From Varroa destructor (lineage: Eukaryota; Arthropoda; Arachnida; Mesostigmata; Varroidae), in assembly GCF_002443255.2 (NCBI RefSeq), contig NW_019211456.1, positions 19,329,557 through 19,393,556 of the forward strand: a stretch of 64,000 bases of DNA. Reading direction: 5' to 3'. Below are positions 26,001 through 38,771 of the stretch, one piece after another (positions within the stretch are counted from its first letter, which is position 1; each line of letters starts with the position of its first letter). The translations under genes and the position numbers were made by a program. The notes beneath the pieces are model-generated. The model was not told the origin of the DNA. It made no database searches and was given only the letters and a program-made list of their open reading frames with translations.

Positions 26001-27405
26001 AGCTCCTGTCAGTTCTACCATCCTGAACGAAAGTGTCAGTCATGACAAAGATAACATTCTGGAACTGCAGAAAGTAACTTGTATTAATTTCTATTGAATA
26101 TTAGTCAGTTGTTAGTATCATGCGTGTTTCGTCTGCGCTCAGGTCAAGCAGAATATTATGGGGTTTTCGTTTTCTGAACTCTAATGTGCGTGATCAGAGC
26201 TAATAACGACGGCGGTTTAGTAGTCAGTGGAGCTTATTGATAAATAAATATATAAAGGTGTGGGGTATAATAATGTTACTAATCGATTATCCATTTCGAT
26301 ATTTCCAGGTAAGTAATCGCGGACTTCACGAGAGTATCAAAATGATTACACGACAGGGAATTAAGGAATGAAGAAATTTCATGTTCTGTAAAAAATTCTA
26401 ACATAGTACGGCTCTAGTCAATGTTAATAATGACTGCGGATAATAAAGTGAGCTAAGTATCGGAGCAAAAAAAAGTTTAATTCGCTAGTGCATCAACACA
26501 GAAGCACAAAATATACGTCGCAGTCCTTGAATGAATTTATATCTAGGTGAAATAAGTTTATGCGTTGGGACCTTGTAGCTCGTGTTGATAACGCCCAGGT
26601 CAAGGCCAAGCCTATTCTAATCTTTCCGTTTCTAAGCAGCACTGACAGCATCCAGTCTGTTCAGAAAACGCAGACATTCATCCGGTTACATCTATTGTAC
26701 ACCCCATGTCGGCTACACATGTCCCCGCCCCGAAGTCTATAGCGTAGGTACCTATGCGTCCACTATAAATGCCACTGAACGCATAGAATATCGGCAAGCA
26801 GGTAATACCAAACAAAGATTGGCCATTCACTGAGAACGGAGCCGCCCAACAAAAACGGAACTGACTATGATCTAATCGACAACGGGAAAGAGCCCGTATC
26901 AGGGGCATTCTAAGCCAAGGAGGCCGATCGAAACAAACTGCAGGGGAGAAAAAGAGAGAAAAATGCGAACGATAAGAAGAACCTAAACTCATTGCTGAGC
27001 ACCTGTTTTGAGAGCCCTTGTCGGCTGTGCGGGATACCACTCTAATCGTGTTAACCCCTGTGCGGCTCGTCGCCCCGCCGTCTCCTGCAACTGAAACGTA
27101 AGCAATTTCCGCTTCTCTTATGAGGCTTTATGCTCGACCTCGCGAGACTTTTTCCGCTCGTGATGTGTCCATACCCCTCCCTATCTGGGCCTCCAGCCGC
27201 TTTTCCCAGCTGGCTAACAGTGAACGATGAAAAGCTGGAATTGCACCTAGGCATAGCTTGTCTGTGGCCTTGCACAAAGCAGCCTGACTGACCGAGTCGT
27301 TTGTGCATGTGTGTCTTCATTTATGCATAGCGTGGTATATGTGTTTATGGGTGCAATGTATGTTTGCAATAGCTACTGGCAGTTTGTTCTATTACTAGAA
27401 AATCG

Positions 27406-27418
27406 AAAAAAAAAAAAA
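27406..27418 (+). repeat. 13-A homopolymer
   Basis: A 13-base A run ending in GAAGGAAG. No retroposon body was recognised upstream. Confidence 0.6.
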
Positions 27419-28906
27419 GAAGGAAGTCATAATAAAGTTGAAGCAAGGCTGCCGCTATAGCTTGTTTGCCGTCTGCGCGGAAGTCTTAGTTGTGTCGGTG
27501 TTTAGATTCAACATGTTGGTGACGTGTTGCTAGCACGCAGCGGCGTCCATCAATAACCCTAACGCCTTCTCTAGCCAGCAAGACTGTAAGTCGAATTTGG
27601 GGCCGCAGACCAAAAAAAACGCCGCTTGTCTGTCGTTTTGGGCTTTTTTTTCTATTGACCGCTGCTTAGTTTTCGATACAACCTCTTCACAGTACCGCAC
27701 CCGACAAAACGTCCTGATCGGATACAGCCTAGTTATATTAAGCTGACAACACTAAAAAGGCGGTAAGTTTGGTTCCATATGGTATTCTATGTTAACTGTA
27801 GGTTAGCCTCTAACTTTAGCTGCGAAACTTGTACCCTCGATGTCATATTTCGTCAATGCTTCGAAGGTATGGACCATTGAAACATACAGGAAGTGTTACT
27901 AACGCAAACATATTTTGTATAAGATCAAGACGTTGTATTTGTGTATAGGGACTATTAATAGCGAGGGCTAAGTGGGTGGTACAAACGCTGGAACGCTGCT
28001 GGTAGCGACAGATACGCAAACTGATGCATCGTTTAATAATTCAATTTGAATCAAGCACGTCGTCACAGACGTATGCACGTATATTCTCGAAGATACACCC
28101 TTTCAGGAACACACAGACATACATTTAAACACAGACTAAAAAACATCTGTGTTCTACAATTGACAATGCTACTCCGTTCCATTGTACTAGTAGGAGATGT
28201 CGGACCCATCACGTCCTTGCTGAAGCTGTATATATGGCGCAAAACTCGGCTCATATTGGCGAGCAGGAGCGACAAAACACCTCAGACAAGACGAAGTAAA
28301 CTACGCTCTCGTATAGGTAGTGGAATAATATGCACAGTATAAACCCACGAGAATGTCGAATATAACTAATTGAAGTATTAGAGATTGCTTTCTTGTCGCT
28401 TAAGTCGTGTGGGAATACCTGATGCATCAAGTTCTTTTTTATGGTGTATTGTGAAATATGCCTTTAGCTGGCAGCCGTGTCCGTACATACGTAATGGCCG
28501 GATGCGGTATACTTGTCGTTCTGCCCTGTATTTCGTTGCAAAGCGTTCACGAAGCCGTTGCGTGCTAATGAAAGCATGCACTAATCATATGTTAAATGCA
28601 CGTTCCGAGGGAATAGTCAATCCGTTAAAAGAAACAAATGGGCAGTGATCGTCTGTCGCGTCTATAGTAGGCAGTACTCTATCCTAATAGATCCTAAGTG
28701 CCGTATATCTGCCCTAAATTTGAAAGTAACGCAGTATAGGACTACAGCTTAAAAGGGTACAGACGTATTGGTTTAACAACTTATCAGTTAATCCCGTTAC
28801 TTCATACCTTTGAGAGGCGGTCTGCAAAAAGGACAGTAAGGAACACGTAGCCTAGCTCAAACATGAATCTTGCCAACGAAAAAGATCCCGTATTATCAGA
28901 CTGAAT

Positions 28907-28946
28907 AAAATAGCTACATTATCAAACATTATGCTATTTTGATAAT
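28907..28946. repeat. Two overlapping, mutually exclusive hairpins
   Basis: AAAATAGC (28907-28914) pairs perfectly with GCTATTTT (28933-28940), and ATTATCAAA (28918-28926) pairs perfectly with TTTGATAAT (28938-28946). The two right arms share three bases, so both stems cannot be complete at once. No reading frame or start codon nearby gives this an attenuator role. Confidence 0.4.
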
Positions 28947-31900
28947 TACATAATAGTATCAAATTCGCGCAAATCGTCCATGTGAAAATAAGTATGGGTT
29001 ATGTTTTTTCAGCAATTACGATATGCCATGAGACGATAAGAGACTACCTTCACTAATATCGTTCCGTCGATGCCATCGAAAACTCTGTCGGTTGTTGATA
29101 CTAATAAAACGCTGTTTATTATAGATAATACATATGTCAATCTCAGTAGCGTCCATTCAACACCGGAGTTAAACCGATGTTTCAGACAAATCGCACAAAG
29201 CGAATTTGTCTTATCATTATTTACCCACAACAAGCTACCACTAGCAAAAAAGTGTGAAGTTCCAGAGGGTTGACGTCCGAATAAGTATAGAAGCCTGGTT
29301 ACTTTGTTTCTTTGCTATGTCCCGAATGCTAACGGGAGCGCGCAGTATAATGGCTATTCTATTAGAAACACGTGAACGATCTTCAGGTCGGTTACGGCTA
29401 TGTGTATAGTTTCCGGCTGGCCTTGGCAGCACGATGACGAAATTGCCCATCGCTGTAATTTTTAGCCCCAATTGTCGAGTTGATGGACGCTCCCTCTCGA
29501 CTTTTTGCGGTCGGCTGCTGCAGTGACGATTCTGATTTCAACAGCCTTTATTTCCTTGCCGTATTAAGGCGCGTCTGCAAACAGCAGGTTGTTCTATGCG
29601 CGCAGTTGGCCGTATGGCTTCATGAAGTGTGAATACAACGGCCCCCGGATCGGTGACAGCATATAGTGGCTGGCATCGGCCGGAATAACATTGTCGCCTT
29701 ATTGTTTATACTTGCTTAGATTGCTTGATAGGAAGGGCCTCCGCGGCAATGAATGCTAGCATGTCTCGAGCCAGGAAATGCCGACGCCACTGCCGCTTCT
29801 TTTATGCGTTACCAATTCTATGTTGTCGGAGATGCCACGTTTGCACGCTGGGGATCACTATGTAGACCGTCGCGTAAAGCAGTTGCCGTTGATAGCACTC
29901 CGCCGTCGTTTGCGGTGGACCACTCGCCTCTGAAATTCTAACATATGGTTTCCACAAACGGAAGCTAGGTTAGAGTAAGGCAGGGCAAGATAGGATGGGA
30001 TCTGATGTGTAGTTGCTGGGGCCGTTTCGGCGATAGGTGCAGTGAGCAATAGCAGCAGTAAGATCGATCTGCCGCACTTGTGGTATCGCATACTAATTGT
30101 GCCATGAAGGGTGGCATGCATACTGCGTCTGCATTTACTTCCAGTCTTCACACAACCACAGTTAGGACCAAAGTAGAAGTTGAGGCAGAAGCAGCCAGCT
30201 GACTACCTGCAACGCACATCATACGTTCGTTCAATCATAAGCGGCAACGGAGGCTAAGTTTAGCGTGAGCTTCCATGAACTCTACCTCTGCCCTGACACT
30301 TGCCTCCTCTCGCTCAACGCCTCGGGTCGTGAGTCTGTATGCGTCTGGCTGTCTACTAGCTCGTCCGTCTATCAGTTAGCAGGCTTGCTTGCTCACGGTC
30401 TGTTCTCGCAGTGAACAGGCGCTAGAAACCTGCTCTTGAGGGTCTGTGTAACTCGCGAAGTTAATGTTTTGCTGCTGCCATTGCTGTTGAAGTGCGTTTG
30501 CATCAAATCGTTGACGTGGTAGCTGCACTGATGGCGCCGGAGGGGACTTGGCCTACATGAGACGGCCATTCGGCTGTAAGCATGTTGCAGTAGAATTACG
30601 GCACGACACATCGTTTATCGTAGTGGTGGTATGGTGTTTGTTATGGCGGATGGCTATGGCGATGATCGTCGTATAAGCGGGCGGGTTATCCGGCGCTGCA
30701 GTGCGCGTGCACTGAAATCATTCATTGAATTGCCAAATATATACATGCATGCATATGATGGCAACCACGAAAAGGATGACGGCTTCGTTGATGTTGCAAG
30801 CATACGACTGTGCTATACATGCGTACCCTTCCGATGGCCTCAGCGACGTGTTTTCTAGGTCGGTAAAGCTGCTTGTTGTCTCCCAGCAACATCAACAACT
30901 GTAGCATCCACATTAACAAAATATATGGAGAAACAGAACAACATAGCTGCGGGTGTCAGCTGCTATGTACCGAAACAACAGACTTTTCTACAAATGCATT
31001 TGTAATGAACTGGTCAGAACCCTAACTTGAACGAGGTAATTAACTTTTAGGCCAGTCGTTCATAGTTATTTGACTTGATGCAATAGTAAACGTCAAAGAT
31101 AGAGCTTTTAACTGTCTTAACCGTTAACCTTGTCTGTTTCTCTCCTTGTCTAAACTGCTTAAATATATCAGCTGTATATTGATTAAGTAATCCCTCTAAA
31201 ACAAACAGTTTTGTTTTCGCAATGTATCTACGACTTGTTAGGTTTTCAGGTCATACGTTTCCGGCATAGCACAAATAGAGTTTTCTTGTGTTCTAACGAA
31301 AAGTGCCTGATATAGCCGAAGACTGGACGTTAACTTATCAAAGAATTGTCGTTGGATCCTTGGAATGAACCCCTGCGTCAGTAAGTGCATTAGGCATACT
31401 CTTCTCGTTGTGCACATCGTATGCCCCTGCAGGAAGCAGACATCTTTGTAAAAACACGTTTCCGGTATAGCTGGCGCCTACAGAATCGGCTTTCCTCAAA
31501 ACTTTGACGGAGTAGAAGTATGCTGTAGAATTAGCTAAAGACAATTTATTTGTGCATTGCTATTATGGCCATCCGCGTGCCTTCTACATAGGCGTGGGTA
31601 AGCAACCTGGTAGGGCCACCCACTACCCTACCCATTCTATCTAGTTTATATGGATAACCCCATTGGCTAGATAGAGTTGAGTGTAAGTTCTCCGCCGCCA
31701 ACGCAAATGTCTAATGGAATATTGAATGCGTTCGTGTTGAGAACGTCGCTAGCGTTTCTTTATTCCCGGTAGTCATGCAACTACAACAAAGACTATACTA
31801 TAACAAAGGCTATGACTGATTTATATACACCTACGTGGGGTCTAAATTGTATATTGACTCAGCAAGACTATTGACCGTGAGTTGATATATTCTGAGGTTC

Positions 31901-33754
31901 AGGAGCTTAAATTAGGAATTAATACAAAAGCTGACCCGCCTCTATTCAAGCGTCAAACTTATATGGATGGGAACGATTCGAAAAACCTTTACAACTTTGT
32001 TTCGCTCTGTCGTTCAGCTACTGTCCCGTACGTCGTAATCTCAGAGATTTGCAAACGACAAAAATCGAACAAGTATTCATCTTTACATTTTCTCACTTTC
32101 TCTTTCTCGTCCTCTGTGCGTTTTTCGTCGACATGACCACTAGAATTCTTCTTTTGAAGGCTTAGAATCACCTCCTCTTCTTTCCGTCGGAACCTGTTCT
32201 AACTTTATTTAGTCCATGACACCGTCTCTGTGTCCCGGGGCCTTTTACCATAAGGTACCCGTAGGCTATTAGGCAAATCAATGTCCAATGAATGTCGTCG
32301 TTCATATTCCTGTTGCGCTGCAAACGTGGCATATAGTTCCGCACCTTTGCGACGACTATGTAGACAGCTTTAGTAGCAGCAGAAGGATGGGTTCGTAGGA
32401 AGGAAGTGCGTTCTATACTTGTCGGTAGCCTTACTTAACTTTCTTGATGCACTAGGTTAATGTAGATTGGACTGAAATTGGGCTATACCTAACGTAACCG
32501 CTTACAGGAAGTGTTGGTACAAGGGGCTGTCACGCCCAAAACGCGATGCCAGTGCTTCTTCTCCAACTCCTACTCGCAAAAGGAGAATAGAAGTAGCAAT
32601 GGAACCGAGTGCGAAATGAAGAGACTCACTGAAAGAGGCCAGCCAGATCTGGTCAGAACAAAACGAGAAGTACGACAGCGACGGAAAAAAAAGCGGAGCG
32701 TAGCTGTGAGTGGCTTTATGCTGTTACTAAACACTCGTTCTACGTTACTTTATAGATGTAGATCCAGCTGTCGCAGGCCCCTGTAAATATTTTGGCCCAA
32801 TTGCCGTGATAATGGTCCCAGTGTGGAGTAACAGGCTGATGATGGCACGGGCGAACATGCCGCGCTTGGCAGATACATTAGTTCTAAGTGGAGTGACCCC
32901 GGCCCTAACATTCTGCATACTAGTTCTGTTACTGCTGACGGTGTGACTGGTGTCTGCGGTGATTGCATAAAAGACTCAGATTCAGTGTCTAAGGGTAAGG
33001 AATAACTGCCTTACCAAAACATGCCTTGCGTATTCCCGCATTAGCCTTCACTAGTAAAATAATGAGTTGTATTTATAAATGGCCAAGAGCTACCCCCCGC
33101 CAATTCCTAGCCGCCGCCGCCGCCCCCGTTACGTAAACTCGAGCCTCTCTAGTAACACAGAGTAAAGTGGTATGACGTTCGTATGCTAGACAACCCTTCA
33201 GGGCCAACGTGTAATGTGGTAAACATCTTGGGTCTTTCGCTTAAGTTGAGAAAATGTGAAACTTTGCTATAGACCATCCTAACCTGTAGTGGTCTAGATG
33301 CCATAGGCACAATAGGTCGATTGTTTGGTCAACTTGCTAAATGTATATGGCATAGTGCGGCTAAAACATGCTATCATGAGACGGTATGCGGCATTTTACA
33401 ATTTACATGTGTTGTTCAGGATTATCTAAGGTCAAATGATTAAAGAAACGCAACGAAAAGCTTATATTTTACGTGAGACAATAAACGTGTGCGTAAAATA
33501 AACACCCCATATGCTATAGGCATGAGTCCACGCTGAGATTTTCAGGTGCCACTGTCCGGTTGATTGTTTTTATTTGTTTAAAGATATGAAGTATATGCTC
33601 TTTGTCATCATGTTGCCGGGAAATAGCGAAGAAAAGCGCTTGTTTCCAGTTGCTTTTGAGCTTAACCGAACAACTACTTAAAACGGTATACGCAACATTA
33701 ACGAAGCGACATGATTTCCGGAGAGTACGTCCTAGAGAAACGGTGTTCAAAATC
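28947..33754. other. No gene recognised
   Basis: Scattered chance frames only. The stretch 33602-33754 may still hold eroded 5' RT sequence of the LINE relic, because a 75-codon frame there runs into the DAK-type motif, but no motif before 33755 is clear. Confidence 0.5.
33110..33127 (+). repeat. (CCG)5 tract
   Basis: Five consecutive CCG units followed by CCCC, isolated in otherwise AT-rich surroundings. No long open frame covers it. Confidence 0.6.
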
Positions 33755-34640
33755 CTGTTGGAAGACGCCAAAGGGTTTCGGTCATGCCGCGGAATTCACT
33801 ATACGCGGTGTTCATCAACTTCAAAGTAGTCGTCGAATTGGCCCCTAGGAACAAGGCTCACGCCAGCTAAAATGGTTACTTCCCATGAACGTGCCTAATC
33901 TTTATGCTGCGCCTCTAAAGATGAACAGAATAACCTCCGAAGATGAACTAACCGAACTCCCGTCCGTCACATAGACAATTGACCTGACTTAACAAGACAA
34001 CCTAAACCCACTCCATTTTCCATCTTGTTCAGGCGCCTTCCTGTTGACATAAGACGGCTAAGGAAATTAGTCGAAAATAGTCATCTTGCATACAGACGAC
34101 TTAGTGATCTACGGGTCGAATAGGGTCCAAATGTAGCAGGCTCTAGCTTAGCCTATGCGGCAGTCACAGATTTAACATTGACCACAAACCTGAGCAAGAC
34201 GGAGGTCTTGTAAAGGGAGACGGCCGCTGGCATTTTGTGACTTGCTAGATTGCCTCTTGCCTATATAAAGCGGTTTCCGTATTTAGGGTAACTCTTCTCT
34301 GCGAGCGGCAAAAACTTCACTGCACATAACCGAAAGATGCAAAACAGCAGTGTTTGCTGCGTGAACCATTAATTCGCGGTTATTTTCTCGTAACCGCTCT
34401 TAGCTTATTCGTCCGCTTCTATCGCAGTACATGGGATGCGCGTCATTTGGGAGAATCTTACATTGGATGACCTCGAGCAATTAAATCGCGTCAAAGCTTC
34501 CGTCCTTAAAAGAGCATTGGGACTATCGCCTATATGGGACTAGCAAACCTGAAACCGTTTCGCGTGTTTCCTCGCGAACTCGACGCTCCCGCTCCATATA
34601 CGGGACAAATTGTAACAAGTGTCATGCCGGCTGATACTTT
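33755..34640 (+). mobile_element. Decayed non-LTR (LINE) reverse transcriptase
   Basis: An intact relative would copy its RNA into DNA at the insertion site; this copy cannot make a protein. The RT motifs occur in family order. A DAKxxF-like finger motif lies at 33764-33778 and VPNLYAAPL at 33891-33917. A QGDxLSPLLF-type motif is degraded to QDNLNPLHF at 33993-34019. The catalytic YADD box is degraded to HTDDLVIYG from 34089. NLSKTEVL is at 34187-34210 and YLG with SASGKNFTAHNRKM starts at 34280. An open thumb segment at 34394-34540 carries LTLDDLEQL and VKASVLKRALGL. The blocks from 33792 to about 34120 share one frame, interrupted by stops at 33972 and 33990 among others. The blocks from 34187 to 34540 share another frame, with stops at 34211 and 34391, so at least two frameshifts are needed. 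No endonuclease domain, gag, poly(A) tail or target-site duplication was found. The clade is undetermined. Confidence 0.82.
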
Positions 34641-37600
34641 GACATCTAGTAAATCTTTTAAATTAATTTTCTGATTTCAACGAAACTCACTTAATTTGTA
34701 TGACGCAAAGCATTTCAAGTGGTTCCATACATTTTCTTGCATACTGGAATATTGTGCTGATGATCTGAATATACGTTTGACCACTACCAGAAAAGGTAAA
34801 TAAATAAAATTTAGTGGATTATCCGTTTCTTATAGTAAATTCACTAGATTTGCGTCATTTAATCGACTCATACGAATCTCACTGCGAGCTATTGCCTGCT
34901 AATTATACCCCAACAACAAGAAATGTGATAATCATTGGCGAGAGAGGCCGAAGGGTCGACGACAGGGCCAGCCCAGTTCATCTTTGCCATTTTCTTCTAA
35001 ACTTCGGAGCACAACCTTCAAGGCTGCCACTTAACCTGCTCGCTACTTAGCCAGCTACTGGATGCGTTACGGCCATATCGATACACGTACGAACAGTTTC
35101 CTCCGTAACTGTCTGTCTAAGGATGTCAATGCGATGTATTTGTGTACGTGACTACTCTTCTTTCCTTCCGACGTAGCCGACTTGCATACGTTTGGCATTA
35201 TAGCGGATAGCGTAGCTAAAGTGTTCGAGTCCGAGTGCAGACCCAGCCTAGCTACAGCAAGCCACAAAAGCAGAAACAACTGTTATGAGTTTTCCGGTGG
35301 AAAGCCTTCATTATCAAAACCGAGCAAGTGAGACGACAGGTCGGCTAGCAACCCAGCCGTTGCTACTGAACGCCACTGGATAAAGTGTGCAAGCAAAACT
35401 TGGTTTGCCCCACCTGTCTGACTATGCATACCTACCTGGCATACCTCTTGCAGCTGTAGCTTATCTGGGTGGCTCCTTTGCTGTTTAGTCACTTAGGTGG
35501 CAAAATAACTAGGTCTGCTTCTATGCTTTGCAGCTCGCAAGCAACGCTCCTCCCCATCTACCCTCCTCGCGTCCTCCTATATGTCTTTTAATCTTAATGT
35601 ATCACTCCTTCCTTCGTTTTTCTTTGACACATAGGCCTCTACAAGTATGAACATGCCCTAAGAATAACACACGCAGTTCTTTATTTTACGCCTTTCCGCG
35701 GAAGCCTGTAACAGGAGCGGGTCAGGTTCTACCGCAGTCGATCAAGGCAGAACTTTTCCAGCTTTTCCTTTACTTTTTCCTCTATGCCGCAACTTAGCTC
35801 CTATTGCTGGTGCGACTGTTGGAAAGCTACTTAGTCGGGCCAGTTCCTTGCTTGCGTGATGAGCAGACACCTGCAGTGACTCCCATGTAGAAGGATTCTT
35901 TGGTAAGATTTATGGGGTCGCCCACCCCGCCAGTGCAGTGGCGCGCCGTCTAGTCTCAAGCCATTTCCTCTCCAGGCGACGGTATGCCTAGCTAGCACGA
36001 GAAGAAGAAAGTCTGGTGATTGGAAAAGCCCCATTGGCAACAACTAAGAGCCTCTCTTTTCTCGTCCTAAAGAGCAACCGAGGTTGTCGTTGAGGTGTGC
36101 CACCGCTGCCATGACTACTACCATCAGCACTGCTACCGCCGTCCCTGCTTCTGCCTTCACTCCTCGCTTTCGGTTGCACATCCAATACAAGCGAGGCCAC
36201 GTCTTTCATCGAGCGGTTGCGGATGTGGTAGCGGCCGACTCAACCTTGTTCGGTCGTCGGTACTCCTTCAGCTTCGATCAAATCTCCTCACCTCATCCGA
36301 CGTTCATCCAGTGCCTTCAACGTTGGGACGCTTCGTTCCTTCGTCCCTTACTTTGTTGGCTATGCGCAACGGAGGGGGGTGATCGAAAGCAAAGCAAGCA
36401 AAGAACAGGCTGCAGTGCTGGTGCTGATGGGAAACTCAGTCGAAAAAAGGAGCATGCCCGAAGCCTGAGAAATAGCAGGAATCTGTCGCTATTGATCCTT
36501 CGATCTTTCGGTTTTCTGTCCTAACTTGGCTATTGCCTGTTTCGACATTGAAAACCCTCTAAAAGGAGCCGTCGGCTACTGCTGCTGCTGCTGCTATTGC
36601 AGCTGGCTGCATAGTCTGGGTCAAACAGCCGATGCAGCCTCAGTCTCCATTTCCACTAACCACGTAACCGTCACGACTACAGGTGCCACTGCTCTACACT
36701 ACGACGCCCTCCAACTGCCATAAAACGGACAAATAGATATGCAGACGGAAAGATATAGACAGCTGCGGCCTAGCACGAGCGTTAGGAGCGTTTAAAGACG
36801 ATCCGCATCCCTAATGACGCTGCGCCATTAGTAATAATTTCAGCTGGCCATCGGCGGGAGAAATAAGTGGCAGAAACACCAGCTATTCTAACTGAACCAT
36901 AGTTGTTATATCATTGTCGTATAAAAGCGACAGACTATCCGGCATCATATAATGATTGTTACAATTCGTCGTAACTTACCAGCCGAGAAATAAGCTAAAA
37001 GAGTTGATTTCGCCTTTAGTTACGCTGAAAGCTTTTTTGTTGCCCCGAGGTGGCGTTACCCGATATATTTACATGTTTTCGCAGTTTTTGTAAAGGAAGA
37101 TTGCCCGGTGGTACGACATAATTATTAATCAAACCTGATCTTTCGCGCAAGGATGGGGACACGGACGCCGTTGGCTGCGAAAGCGGCCAGGGCACAAAAG
37201 TAGGGATGTTGGCTTTGTTTTTCCAGACTAGTAGCAGAATGAGAGTAAATACGTTTCGAATATCGGTTTTAGTGTGATGAAAAGCGATGACGCGACCGAC
37301 GTTTCTTTTAGGTGAGGACCTGGAAAACTGAATTTAGGTCCATCTTTATCATTAAAAGTACACTCTCAGTAACTCTATTATGAGCATAAGGCGACACATT
37401 TTAGAAAGAGTAAAATAAGTGCTATAAAATATATAGATGTGGTGGAATGAACGAATTTTTACAAATGACTTTGCTTTCTATAAATTGTGCCATGAACTCA
37501 CGGTATAACAGCTGCGCCTCGGGTTACCTCAGACGTGTGCACCAAATGTTAGTTACACACCACCTGACGGCTGGTTTAGGGATGAACATCGAAAATTCGA

Positions 37601-38746
37601 ACTCACTCCCGGAACTTTCGGCTATGTCGTATAACCTAGGTTAACCTAATAACGAAAATTGTTGCTGGGTAGAAGAAGGATCTTATGCAGACAAAAAGGG
37701 TTGAAAGGAGTCATCGGCAGTTCTACCAATGTCTATGTTGGAGATCTGACAATCATTGATAATGTCTAAATACAACTGTATAACTATAATATACGTACGC
37801 ACAAAGCGACACGTTTGCCTCAAAGAATGATATCTTACATGCGTATCAAAGGTGTGGTCCATATATGTATGTTTGGTCTGCATTTCGTGATGACATTAGA
37901 AAGATTCGTTTCTGTTTTTGCTTTACGGAACAGCAAGAACATGGTACACGTTCGTGGGCGCTGCTCCTAGCAACCACTATTTTTAACAACAAGCTTACGG
38001 TATCGATAAAGTCTCGATCGCTCAATAGGAATTAATGGTGGCGTTTTGTAAAACCAAGAGATTTTAGACCCAATCGATGTAGGCTAGCTTTTGCATCGCT
38101 TCGATTTAGTCAGTAATTTCTAACGCGTGCGTTGTGCCGAGAAAGTTTTTCCCTAAACCTCGTTCTCAGTTCATCGACATACTTGACTCTGAAATACACG
38201 AGACTGTTTTGTCAACAATATGCTACTCCGTATGCAGCATAAGGCACTATTTGGTAATTTGCTAACTTGAGATTAAGTTCAAATAGAATTTTTGACCTTC
38301 TAAATCGGTTGCTAACGGCTTAGGCAGATGCTCGTAGTACAAGTCTTGCGGCACCTTGTATAGGTATATGAAAGAAAAATATTTTTTGCGAAAAAAATAC
38401 ACTGCGTCTATTCACAAGGGCTTAATCGTTAATTACCGCTAAAAATGAAACACCGTGTATGTGTTTGAACGCTACTCAGACTGGTGATCCTACTACGTTA
38501 AATACGACCATTTTTATTTTCTATTTCTATATTTAAGAAACGATAGCTACGTACGGACGTGGTCAGTGGTGATACTGTTATTTGCATTGGGCAGCGTACT
38601 TCTCTTCGTTGTATCGTAGATAACAGTGTTGCGACAGGAGTCGTTAATAGAAATCGAGGGCACAGATGTATTTCTGCCTCGAGCAAATCACCATAACTGG
38701 TTTCGTCTACGAGTTTTTCGTTGCTTCGCCATTGTCATACTGCTTT
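34641..38746. other. No gene recognised
   Basis: AT-rich DNA directly follows the LINE relic. A GC-richer stretch at 35500-36720 carries overlapping frames on both strands, the longest 146 codons at 36084-36524 from a TTG, with no domain. Confidence 0.5.
36579..36595 (+). repeat. (CTG)5 tract
   Basis: Seventeen bases of CTG repeat. In the 65-codon frame at 36526-36723 it would give a Cys run, which argues against that frame being a protein. Confidence 0.6.
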
Positions 38747-38771
38747 ATGACGCTGGTCTTCCCAGCGTCAT
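38747..38771. repeat. Perfect 10-bp hairpin, 5-base loop
   Basis: ATGACGCTGG at 38747-38756 pairs perfectly with CCAGCGTCAT at 38762-38771 around a TCTTC loop. Six of the ten pairs are G-C, making it the most stable small stem I saw. It is not followed by a T run, and nothing suggests a bacterial terminator. It is too short for a microRNA precursor. Confidence 0.55.

Larger units (their letters stand above)
20640..28906. other. No gene recognised; simple tracts
   Basis: AT-rich, simple-sequence-like DNA fills about 24230-24475, including an 11-A run at 24463-24473. At 25220-25900 five long frames overlap on both strands, which points to few stops in C/T-rich DNA and not to a gene. A fragment at 21270-21340 gives KRGKVKASKVRQHLKVKSLT between stops but has no recognisable family. 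Confidence 0.5.

Noticed and set aside
36084..36524. 146-codon plus-strand frame
   Set aside because: It starts at a TTG, the peptide is Thr/Ser/Arg-rich without a motif, and another 95-codon frame overlaps it.
37683..37883. TADD preceded by IQLYLDIIND on the minus strand, possible RT active site
   Set aside because: No other RT block before or after it in any frame; the downstream sequence lacks the NxxKT and YLG motifs.
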